Positions 1 through 5,318 of a stretch of DNA of 5,318 nt are shown piece by piece. A program made the position numbers and the translations under genes. Under the pieces are notes generated by a model. It saw only the letters and a list, made by a program, of their open reading frames with translations, had not been told where the DNA came from and did no database searches. This stretch comes from Euryarchaeota archaeon UBA40 (GTDB lineage Archaea; Thermoplasmatota; Poseidoniia; Poseidoniales; Thalassarchaeaceae). Within the stretch, counting starts at the first letter, position 1, and each line of letters begins with the position of its first letter. The stretch lies in assembly GCA_002506875.1 (NCBI GenBank), contig DAYJ01000136.1, positions 1-5,318 on the forward strand. The letters are read 5' to 3'.

Positions 1-288
1 TCATGCGAGTTAATCGATCTTCAGACTCTCGTACCGTGGGATCGAGATACTGTTGTTGATTCCATTCGTAAGACCGGCCGGTGCGTGATTGTCCATGAGG
101 CACCTAAGACAAGTGGATTCGGAGCAGAGATGTCAGCAAGCATCCAAGAACGGTGTTTTTACCATCTTGAAAGCCCGATTCGTCGCGTGACAGGATGGGA
201 CACACCCTTCCCTCATACGACGGAGTGGGATTATATCCCAAGTCCTGAACGCATTGCTAAGGCTATCCGCGCCACACAGGAGGATTGA
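1..288 (+). CDS. 2-oxoacid dehydrogenase E1 component, beta subunit (C-terminal part, 5' end outside window)
   Basis: The reading frame is open from the first base and ends at TGA 286-288, leaving 95 residues of the C-terminal transketolase-type domain. E1 is the thiamine-diphosphate enzyme that decarboxylates a 2-oxoacid and reductively acylates the E2 lipoyl group. Visible family motifs are IDLQTLVPWD near the start, VIVHEAPKTSGFGAE in the middle, and the stretch TGWDTPFPHTTEWDYIP near the end. The GYDTPFPH-like motif is what I recall from branched-chain 2-oxoacid dehydrogenase E1 beta (BCKDHB), which points to that subfamily; acetoin or pyruvate dehydrogenase E1 beta is the alternative. 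The E2 gene starts 2 bases after the stop, so the two are surely co-transcribed and probably translationally coupled. The N-terminal part and the E1 alpha gene are expected upstream. The fragment is cut by the window edge; nothing suggests a broken gene. Confidence 0.93.
   Translation, partial: SCELIDLQTLVPWDRDTVVDSIRKTGRCVIVHEAPKTSGFGAEMSASIQERCFYHLESPIRRVTGWDTPFPHTTEWDYIPSPERIAKAIRATQED
278..283 (+). promoter_or_regulatory. Shine-Dalgarno site of the E2 gene
   Basis: AGGAGG lies inside the last codons of E1 beta, 7 bases before ATG 291. This spacing supports ATG 291 as the E2 start. The in-frame TTG at 285 would be only 1 base from the site and is unlikely to be used. Confidence 0.8.
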
Positions 289-290
289 GT

Positions 291-1571
291 ATGGGCACCT
301 ACGAATTCCGCCTACCAGACATCGGCGAAGGAGTAGTCGAGGGCGAGATTGTCACTTGGCACGTCAAAGTCGGCGATACTGTCCGAGAGGACGACCCCTT
401 GTTAGAGGTCATGACCGACAAAGCATCCGTAGAAATTCCAAGCCCTGTAGATGGGACAATCACATCCTCGACAGGGGCGCCTGGAGACATCATTCCTGTC
501 GGACAAGTTTGTATTGTATTCGATGTCGAAGGGGATGGAAATACAACGGCCTCTTCACCAACATCAGAAGCCCCGGCAGAACCCCCCAAGCCTACACCAA
601 AACCTACTCCTGCACCTACTCCCACACCCACTCCTTCCCCCGTAGTTTCCACGCCTACACAGGTGAGCCCTAGCACTGGTGCAAGTGGGAAGCCTCTCGC
701 TAGCCCAGCAGTTCGGCAGAGGGCAAGACAAGCAGGAATTGATCTCCGTAATGTTGCAGGTAGTGGTCCTGCTGGGCGAATCACACATGCTGATATTGAT
801 GCCCAAATCGCAGGAGGAGGTGTACCTGCTCCGGTTGTACAACCTTCACCTACAGTTCCACGTGGAGTAAAGCGCACCTCGACCGAGGAAGTCCCAGTCA
901 TTGGACTACGGCGGAAAATCGCTGAGAACATGGCTGAATCCAAGCGCAGGATACCCCATTTCTCTTACTTTGAAGAAATAGATGTCACCGAGCTTGAAGC
1001 ACTACGTCAGCATCTCAACGCCACAAAGGCTGATGATCAGCCCAAACTCACTTATCTACCATTCATCATGCTGGCACTATCCAAAATTATGCCAGACCAT
1101 CCCGAATGTAATGCGCATTACGATGATGAGGCAAACATGGTAACACGGCACGGCGCAGTACATCTTGGAATTGCGACGCAAACTGATCGTGGACTTTACG
1201 TTCCTGTCGTAAAGCATGTCGAAGCGATGGACGTCTGGACGGCAGCGGCTGAAATGCAACGAGTATCAGGTGCAGCAAGAGCTGGGTCCGCAGCCCTCGA
1301 TGACCTATCAGGTTCCACATTTACCATCACTAGCCTCGGGCGCGATGGAGGTTTGGGTGCAACACCCATCATCAACCGACCAGAGGTCTCCATATTGGGA
1401 GTCCACAAAGCAAACGAACGTCCATTGGTTTACAATGGCCGAATCGAGATTCGGCGCGTGATGAACGTATCATCATCATTTGACCATCGTGTAGTAGATG
1501 GGGCGGATGGCGCAGCACTTATTCAGCATCTAAAGAGGATGTTAGAACACCCTGCAACGATTTTCATGTGA
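291..1571 (+). CDS. Dihydrolipoamide acyltransferase, E2 component of 2-oxoacid dehydrogenase complex
   Basis: This 426-residue protein is the core of the complex; it transfers the acyl group from its lipoyl arm to CoA. The lipoyl domain (about 1-80) has the DKA motif with the modified lysine at K44. A Pro/Thr-rich flexible linker follows (about 83-133), then the peripheral-subunit-binding domain that holds E1 and E3 (about 135-173, ASPAVRQRARQAGIDL and GSGPAGRIT). A second short linker leads to the acyltransferase domain (about 200-426), which ends with the DHRVVDGADGA motif carrying catalytic His399 and Asp403. Length and single lipoyl domain are normal for bacterial and archaeal E2. ATG 291 is chosen over the in-frame TTG 285 because of the AGGAGG site and because MGTYEFRLPDIGEG is a typical E2 start. 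It sits between E1 beta (2-base gap) and E3 (9-base gap). Substrate cannot be read from E2 alone; branched-chain acyl is suggested by the E1 fragment, acetyl is possible. Confidence 0.95.
   Translation: MGTYEFRLPDIGEGVVEGEIVTWHVKVGDTVREDDPLLEVMTDKASVEIPSPVDGTITSSTGAPGDIIPVGQVCIVFDVEGDGNTTASSPTSEAPAEPPKPTPKPTPAPTPTPTPSPVVSTPTQVSPSTGASGKPLASPAVRQRARQAGIDLRNVAGSGPAGRITHADIDAQIAGGGVPAPVVQPSPTVPRGVKRTSTEEVPVIGLRRKIAENMAESKRRIPHFSYFEEIDVTELEALRQHLNATKADDQPKLTYLPFIMLALSKIMPDHPECNAHYDDEANMVTRHGAVHLGIATQTDRGLYVPVVKHVEAMDVWTAAAEMQRVSGAARAGSAALDDLSGSTFTITSLGRDGGLGATPIINRPEVSILGVHKANERPLVYNGRIEIRRVMNVSSSFDHRVVDGADGAALIQHLKRMLEHPATIFM
591..641 (+). repeat. Imperfect 6-base repeat encoding the Pro-Thr linker of E2
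   Basis: About eight imperfect copies of a CCNACN-like hexamer encode alternating Pro-Thr/Lys/Ala residues (PTPKPTPAPTPTPTPSP). This is the flexible inter-domain linker after the lipoyl domain. The copies differ at third positions, so it is not a perfect microsatellite, but it could still vary in length between strains. The same low-complexity stretch creates long spurious reading frames on the opposite strand. Confidence 0.75.
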
Positions 1572-1574
1572 GGT
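1570..1574 (+). promoter_or_regulatory. Shine-Dalgarno-like site of the E3 gene
   Basis: GAGGT overlaps the E2 stop codon (TGA 1569-1571) and lies 6 bases before ATG 1581. It supports that start and implies coupling of E3 translation to E2. Confidence 0.55.
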
Positions 1575-1580
1575 CTCAGG

Positions 1581-3005
1581 ATGGCCACAAACCGCACATG
1601 TCAGGTACTGGTGGTAGGTGCTGGCCCAGGCGGGTATGTCGCAGCAATTCGTGCAGCACAACTTGGACTAGACACAATCATTGTAGAAGGTGATCGCGCA
1701 GGAGGGACTTGCCTTATCCGTGGATGTATACCATCCAAGGCAATCATTCATGCCGCTGAACGCTTCGAGGCTCTATCTCAGCATTCTCAAGACGCGGGCC
1801 ACATGGGCATTCATGCAAGTTCACCTGAACTCGACATGAAGGCACTAATCAGTTGGAAGGATTCTATCGTACAACGTCTGAACCAGGGTGTTGAGGGCCT
1901 ACTCAAGGCGGCAGGAGCTGACCTAATTCACGGATGGGCAACCTTCGTTGATGCCAAGACATGCAAAGTCGAAACGACAGATGGTACTATCCGAATAGAA
2001 GCAGAGAATGTCATCCTCGCCACTGGTTCATCCCCAATTGAACTCCCATTCATGCCCTTCGACGAAGATCGAATCTGCTCCTCCACTGGAGCATTAGATC
2101 TCGATAAGCTCCCAGAAAAGGTTGCAATTGTTGGAGGAGGATACATCGGCCTTGAACTCGGCTGTGCATTGACTCGACTCGGATCTGAGGTCACAGTAAT
2201 TGAGGGGCTTGATTCAATCCTTGCAATCTTCGATAAAGAGCTCCGACGCCCACTGGAGATATGGCTCAAAAAACACGGAGTCAAGGTTCACACCGGCTGT
2301 ATGGCTCAAGGTGCCGATGTATCTGAAGACGGCGTGACTCTTCGTTGGAAGGATGCAAAGGATTCTGACCAATCTATCGATGTGGACAAGGTACTCGTCA
2401 CAGTCGGCAGGCACCCCAATACGAAGAATTGGGGGCTTGAAGAAATGGGCATAAAGATGGATGATTCAGGACGATTCATCGCCATCGATGATACCTGTCG
2501 GACCAATATGTCAGGCGTATATGCTATTGGAGATGTAACTGGAGACCCAATGCTGGCCCACCGTGCTAGCGCTCAAGGAGAGATGGTGGCAGAGATTATC
2601 GCAGGCCACAACCGCAACTGGGACAAAGTTGCAATTCCTGCAATCGTATTCACAGAGCCCGAGGTTGTTAGTGTCGGCCTCACGCCCTCTGAAGCAGAGG
2701 AAGCAGGTGAGACAATAATCACTGGCAAGTTCCCTCTTGCCGCCAACGGTCGAGCACTTACTCTTGAGGCAGAAAAGACCAACGGATTCGTGCGCGTTGT
2801 GGCGAGAGAATCTGATCATGTGATTCTTGGCATCCAAGCTGTAGGAAGTCACGTCGCAGAATTATCTGGAGAATTTATCCTAGCCCTTGAAATGGGCGCA
2901 GTCCTCGAAGACATCGCCTCAACAGTGCACGCTCACCCAACCATGACTGAGTCATTCCACGAAGGTGTTCTCAAGACCCTTGGCCATGCGATACATATCT
3001 CCTGA
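1581..3005 (+). CDS. lpdA: Dihydrolipoamide dehydrogenase, E3 component
   Basis: This 474-residue flavoprotein reoxidises the dihydrolipoyl group of E2 and reduces NAD+. The N-terminal FAD-binding loop is GAGPGG (13-18). The redox-active disulfide is C44/C49 in GGTCLIRGCIPSK. The NAD-binding loop GGGYIG (185-190) is followed by EVTVIEG, whose acidic residue at the strand end fits NAD rather than NADP. The second FAD motif is YAIGDVTGDPMLAHRA, and the C-terminal dimer domain ends with HAHPTMTE, giving the active-site pair His452 and Glu457. Length is usual for the family. The CLIRGC spacing is normal, but Ile46 replaces the Asn common in E3 (CLNxGC). The presence of the HPTxxE motif and the position after E2 favour lipoamide dehydrogenase over mercuric or glutathione reductase. 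It starts 9 bases after E2 and was probably transcribed with it. Confidence 0.96.
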   Translation: MATNRTCQVLVVGAGPGGYVAAIRAAQLGLDTIIVEGDRAGGTCLIRGCIPSKAIIHAAERFEALSQHSQDAGHMGIHASSPELDMKALISWKDSIVQRLNQGVEGLLKAAGADLIHGWATFVDAKTCKVETTDGTIRIEAENVILATGSSPIELPFMPFDEDRICSSTGALDLDKLPEKVAIVGGGYIGLELGCALTRLGSEVTVIEGLDSILAIFDKELRRPLEIWLKKHGVKVHTGCMAQGADVSEDGVTLRWKDAKDSDQSIDVDKVLVTVGRHPNTKNWGLEEMGIKMDDSGRFIAIDDTCRTNMSGVYAIGDVTGDPMLAHRASAQGEMVAEIIAGHNRNWDKVAIPAIVFTEPEVVSVGLTPSEAEEAGETIITGKFPLAANGRALTLEAEKTNGFVRVVARESDHVILGIQAVGSHVAELSGEFILALEMGAVLEDIASTVHAHPTMTESFHEGVLKTLGHAIHIS

Positions 3006-3008
3006 CCA

Positions 3009-3040
3009 AGCGTTCATGCATCTTGCCGCGATGCAACGCT
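3009..3040 (+). other. Imperfect inverted repeat (possible RNA hairpin) abutting the lipB start
   Basis: AGCGTT (3009-3014) pairs with AACGCT (3035-3040), and GCATC (3018-3022) pairs with GATGC (3030-3034). This gives 11 base pairs with a 3-base bulge (CAT) on the left arm and a 7-base loop. The structure fills nearly the whole lpdA-lipB gap and ends at the base before ATG 3041. No T-run follows, so it is not a classical terminator. A role in lipB translation or mRNA processing is inference only. Confidence 0.45.
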
Positions 3041-3706
3041 ATGCGTCCGCTCCGCATCCTCCGGACTGGGCCGCAACACCACTCTCAAATCAATACCATA
3101 ATGCGAGATTTGCAAATTGCACGTATCGCCGATGAAATCCCTGATACTATCTTGTTTACCGAACATCCAGAGGTCGTTACGGTCGGCCCGAAAGCACGCC
3201 GCGATGGAGTCATTGTCCCGCCAGGGTATGATACTCTGGACGTAGATAGAGGTGGAGGGATTACTTACCATGGACCAGGGCAACTTGTAGTGTATCCAAT
3301 CATCCGTTGGGAAGGAGACGAACAATCGGTTCCAGGAGTTATTGATCGCTTGGAGCAATGGATGATTGCAGCACTACAAGACATAGGAGTGGATGGATAC
3401 CATGATGATCGAATGCAGGGGGTATGGGTAGACGGAGGCAAGGTCTGTAGCATCGGCCTCTCCTTCCTGAAATGGGTCAGTAGACATGGACTAGCCATCA
3501 ACATCGATACTGAATCAGGTCGTGTAGAGGCCCTAGATGGATGTGGTTTGGAATCAGGTTTGACCACGTCCCTACATGCCCTCGGCCACAGCCTAGATAT
3601 TGACGGACTGTTGATTGACAGAAGCCGAGTTGAACAAGCCCTCATCAAAACCGCGATTACCGCCCTGGGTAGGACACCACTACACCCAATCGACTTCGAA
3701 ACATAA
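3041..3706 (+). CDS. lipB: Lipoyl(octanoyl) transferase LipB
   Basis: This 221-residue protein is an octanoyl transferase that moves octanoate from a carrier (octanoyl-ACP in bacteria) to the lipoyl lysine of E2-type proteins, before sulfur insertion by lipoyl synthase. Family motifs appear in order: TEHPEVVTVG (about 40-49), RGGGITYHGPGQLVVYPII (from about 70), the GGKVCSIGLS segment with catalytic Lys134, the HGLAINI strand, and DGCGLESGLTTSLH with catalytic Cys168. Both members of the Cys-Lys dyad are therefore present; the residue before the Cys-Gly is Gly rather than the usual Pro. The length matches the family. ATG 3041 is preferred; an in-frame TTG at 3023 would add 6 residues but lies in the loop of the inverted repeat. 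Neither start has a convincing ribosome-binding site. Placement 35 bases after E3 fits its job of modifying the E2 encoded two genes upstream. Confidence 0.92.
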   Translation: MRPLRILRTGPQHHSQINTIMRDLQIARIADEIPDTILFTEHPEVVTVGPKARRDGVIVPPGYDTLDVDRGGGITYHGPGQLVVYPIIRWEGDEQSVPGVIDRLEQWMIAALQDIGVDGYHDDRMQGVWVDGGKVCSIGLSFLKWVSRHGLAINIDTESGRVEALDGCGLESGLTTSLHALGHSLDIDGLLIDRSRVEQALIKTAITALGRTPLHPIDFET

Positions 3707-3709
3707 TAT
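3696..3709 (+). promoter_or_regulatory. Candidate archaeal BRE/TATA promoter element before the membrane-protein gene
   Basis: CGAAAC followed by ATAATAT straddles the lipB stop codon. It resembles a purine-rich BRE followed by a TATA box. The usual archaeal spacing would put transcription start near 3730, before ATG 3753 but after ATG 3720. The match is short and by eye only; it may be chance. Confidence 0.22.
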
Positions 3710-3719
3710 CCAATAGGAA

Positions 3720-4526
3720 ATGTTGAGAACTGCAGCCAACCACGTTGGATCGATGTACCGTAGCCGTAATCCCGCCCTCAATGACATGCTCTTCGTGTTT
3801 CAAGGGATGGTCGAGAACAAAATGACGATACAAGGAGTCACTGAAAAGGCGGCACTAACATTCCTATTACTGGTAGCATCAGGGATGTCGGTTTGGGGCC
3901 TAGCCCTCACTGGAAACCCAGAACTGGCAGCACTCGTTATGACACTAGGATTCGCTGTGAATGGAATATTCTACATCGTCTTACTACTCTCATGGTTCGT
4001 TCCATCGTTGAGAAATCTATTCAGTAACCCGGTATTTGTTCTAGGCTATGCATCCGCTCAAGGATTCCTTCTAGGTGGTACTACTTTCATGATTGAGAAT
4101 ACGATGGGAGCGGCGTATTCAGGCATCTCAATCCAAGCCTTCCTAATCACAGCCATGATCTTCGGAGGGATGCTAGCCATCTATAGAAGCGGACTCATAA
4201 ACGTGAATGACAACTTCCGAATCGCACTTTCATCAGCAGTAATTGCAGTAGTTATGATCTATCTTTTCAGTTTCATATTGAGCATTGTAGGGATTCCAGT
4301 CCCCTATATCCATGGAAACGGCCCGATTGGAATCGGTTTCTCAGTCATTGTAATCGGAATCGGTGCAATGATGCTCGCTGCTGACTTCGATTTTGTCGAA
4401 CGAGGTGTTGAGAATGGCGCTCCAAAGGAGATGGAGTGGCGAGCAGTATTCGGCCTTCTTGTCACATTGATTTGGATTTACTGGGAAACTCTACGCCTAC
4501 TAATGAAGCTCGCATCACGCCGGTAA
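3720..4526 (+). CDS. Bax inhibitor-1/YccA-type integral membrane protein (COG4760-like)
   Basis: This protein of up to 268 residues has seven hydrophobic segments at roughly 45-64, 68-94, 103-124, 135-155, 167-191, 202-221 and 241-262, so it sits in the cytoplasmic membrane. The N-terminal SRNPALND followed by MTIQGVTEKAALTFLLLVASG, and the C-terminal DFDFVERGVENGAPKEMEW with WIYWETLRLL, are the hallmarks I recall of the BaxI_1/COG4760 branch of the BI-1 superfamily. Some BI-1 proteins (for example Bacillus YetJ) act as pH-sensitive calcium leak channels; the function of this branch is not established, and none is claimed here. The start is uncertain: ATG 3720 has AGGA only 1 base away, while ATG 3753 (M12) leaves MYRSRNPALND, a start closer to the conserved region. 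It follows lipB by 13 bases, but no functional tie to lipoylation is evident. Confidence 0.85.
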   Translation: MLRTAANHVGSMYRSRNPALNDMLFVFQGMVENKMTIQGVTEKAALTFLLLVASGMSVWGLALTGNPELAALVMTLGFAVNGIFYIVLLLSWFVPSLRNLFSNPVFVLGYASAQGFLLGGTTFMIENTMGAAYSGISIQAFLITAMIFGGMLAIYRSGLINVNDNFRIALSSAVIAVVMIYLFSFILSIVGIPVPYIHGNGPIGIGFSVIVIGIGAMMLAADFDFVERGVENGAPKEMEWRAVFGLLVTLIWIYWETLRLLMKLASRR

Positions 4527-4580
4527 TTCACCTAAAGGCTCAGGCAACGCTTCAAGCCAGATGAGTGTTCCAATCAGAGT

Positions 4581-5150
4581 ATGGGCCTACATGTCATTGC
4601 CATCACCGGAGCCTCCGGCGCCCGGTATGGTGTACGTCTGATAGAGGCACTGACCTCAGCAGGTCACGATGTACGTCTAATCGTGAGTAACGCTGGTGCA
4701 ATCAATCTTGATCTTGAATGTGACATTACTGCAGAACAACTCGCAGAACGATATGGTTGCGTCCTTGAAGGAAATCAGAATCTCGCAGCAAAATCGGCTA
4801 GTGGGTCTGCGAATATCGATTCCGTAGTCATCTGTCCAGCATCGGGAACAACGACTGCAAAGATTGCGGCTGGCATCTCGGATAACCTTGCTACAAGAAG
4901 CGCAATCGTTGCCTTGAAGGAAAAACGCACACTAATTCTCGTCCCTAGAGAAGCCCCCTATGCCACAGTCCATCTTGAGAATATGACTCGAATCTCGCAA
5001 TGGGGGGGCGTCATAATCCCAGCGAGCCCAGGATTCTACAACCACCCTCAGAGCATTGACGATCTAATCGATTTCATCGTCGCACGGATTCTCGATCAAC
5101 TGGGCATCGATAATGACCTCACAGTACGATGGACTGGTGAAGAAGTCTGA
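4581..5150 (+). CDS. ubiX: Flavin prenyltransferase UbiX (UbiX/Pad1 family)
   Basis: This 189-residue cytosolic enzyme joins dimethylallyl (mono)phosphate to FMN to give prenyl-FMN, the cofactor of UbiD-family decarboxylases. The N-terminal AITGASGARYG (7-17) is the flavin-phosphate loop with Ser12. CPASGTTTAKIAAGISDNLATR (85-106) replaces the common CSMKTLAAIA form but keeps the GISDNL motif. LVPREAP and HLENM (120-135) and PASPGFYNHP (147-156) are diagnostic. Aligned by eye with Pseudomonas UbiX as I recall it, the substrate-phosphate ligands correspond to Lys113, Arg123, Tyr153 and Arg169, all present, with Glu124 beside Arg123, so it should be active. Length is normal and ATG 4581 gives a standard start, although no strong ribosome-binding site is visible. 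The gap before it is 54 bases. No UbiD gene is in the window. In archaea a likely client is the UbiD-like decarboxylase of the modified mevalonate pathway, or one in quinone synthesis; this is inference. Confidence 0.94.
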   Translation: MGLHVIAITGASGARYGVRLIEALTSAGHDVRLIVSNAGAINLDLECDITAEQLAERYGCVLEGNQNLAAKSASGSANIDSVVICPASGTTTAKIAAGISDNLATRSAIVALKEKRTLILVPREAPYATVHLENMTRISQWGGVIIPASPGFYNHPQSIDDLIDFIVARILDQLGIDNDLTVRWTGEEV

Positions 5151-5201
5151 ACCACGGATGAAGTCACAGAATCCGAATGGGTTCAAATCGAACAAGAGTA
5201 T

Positions 5202-5208
5202 AGGGTGA
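5202..5208 (+). promoter_or_regulatory. Shine-Dalgarno-like site of the SAP-domain gene
   Basis: AGGGTGA resembles the GGAGGTGA anti-SD complement and lies 3 bases before ATG 5212. An in-frame TGA at 5206-5208 rules out any farther upstream start, so ATG 5212 is the first possible ATG in this frame. Confidence 0.5.
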
Positions 5209-5211
5209 ACC

Positions 5212-5318
5212 ATGGCCGAGTACCAAGAATGGACGGTGGCGCGTCTCAAGGAGGAACTCAAGTCACAAGGACTGAGTCAATCCGGTAAGAAAGCCGACTT
5301 AATTCAACGGCTTCTTGA
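5212..5318 (+). CDS. SAP-domain protein, N-terminal part (3' end outside window)
   Basis: The frame from ATG 5212 stays open to the window end, giving 35 complete codons. They encode a nearly whole SAP motif: WTVARLKEELKSQGL, then SQSGKKADLIQRLL. This is the two-helix SAF-A/B, Acinus, PIAS fold, with the conserved hydrophobic positions, the LxxxGL turn and the SGKKxxLIxRL second helix. SAP domains usually bind DNA and are found joined to many other domains, so the role of the full protein cannot be told from this part. The start is set by the SD-like site and the in-frame stop just upstream. It lies 61 bases after ubiX on the same strand, and operon membership is uncertain. SAP-domain proteins are, to my knowledge, frequent in marine Group II archaea, which adds weak taxonomic support. 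Confidence 0.85.
   Translation, partial: MAEYQEWTVARLKEELKSQGLSQSGKKADLIQRLL

Noticed and set aside
254..673. Second + strand frame (139 codons) overlapping E1 beta and E2
   Set aside because: The translation is Arg/His/Ser-rich with no recognisable domain, and it overlaps two well-supported genes in another frame.
299..943. Long open frame on the - strand opposite E2 (214 codons)
   Set aside because: It lies wholly opposite the certain E2 gene. Its Gly/Val-rich centre is only the complement of the Pro-Thr linker repeat, and it shows no family motif.
1565..1600. CATGTG ... CACATG inverted repeat around the E3 start
   Set aside because: Only 6 base pairs with a 24-base loop, mostly coding sequence; expected by chance.
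4527..4580. Possible terminator in the gap before ubiX (GGCT ... AGCC)
   Set aside because: The stem is only 4 base pairs with a long loop and no T-run follows.
5002..5008. Run of seven G in ubiX as a possible phase-variation or sequencing-error site
   Set aside because: The frame is intact across it and encodes the expected Trp-Gly-Gly-Val of the family, so there is no sign of a slip.
5177..5195. GTTCAAATC, an exact match to the T-loop (box B) pattern of tRNA genes
   Set aside because: The flanking bases do not form a T-stem, and no D-arm, anticodon arm or acceptor stem could be found in the 61-base gap.
5158..5208. Small 16-codon frame between ubiX and the SAP gene, in frame with the latter
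   Set aside because: It has no recognisable content and no clear ribosome-binding site; it is likely untranslated leader. The TGA could be read as a tiny upstream frame, but nothing supports this.

Overview
All genes in this window lie on the + strand and are tightly packed, with gaps of 2 to 61 bases and no gene-free stretch over 300 bases. The order is: the 3' end of a 2-oxoacid dehydrogenase E1 beta gene (1-288), the E2 dihydrolipoamide acyltransferase (291-1571), the E3 dihydrolipoamide dehydrogenase (1581-3005), the lipoyl/octanoyl transferase lipB (3041-3706), a seven-helix Bax inhibitor-1/YccA-type membrane protein (3720-4526), the flavin prenyltransferase ubiX (4581-5150), and the 5' end of a SAP-domain protein (from 5212, cut by the window edge).

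The first four genes form one functional unit. E1 beta, with an E1 alpha presumably just upstream, decarboxylates a 2-oxoacid. E2 carries the acyl group on a lipoyl-lysine and passes it to CoA. E3 reoxidises the lipoyl group with FAD and NAD+. LipB attaches the octanoyl precursor of lipoate to the E2 lipoyl lysine. The E1 beta C-terminus looks most like the branched-chain 2-oxoacid dehydrogenase type, so branched-chain 2-oxoacids are the best guess for substrate, with pyruvate possible. The last three genes have no obvious link to this complex. UbiX makes prenylated FMN for UbiD-family decarboxylases, none of which is visible here.

Organism (inference): the small gaps, the SD-like sites, the SAP-domain gene and the style of the proteins suggest an uncultured marine archaeon, most likely Marine Group II (Poseidoniales). 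No ribosomal RNA or other decisive marker is present, and a bacterial source cannot be excluded. If archaeal, the bacterial-type dehydrogenase complex suggests aerobic heterotrophy, and a LipB-type ligase is notable because archaea generally lack the acyl carrier protein that donates its octanoyl group.

No clearly undescribed system is visible. The most unusual non-coding signal is an imperfect inverted repeat that fills almost the whole lpdA-lipB gap and ends exactly at the lipB ATG. No tRNA, rRNA, CRISPR array, insertion sequence or convincing terminator was seen.
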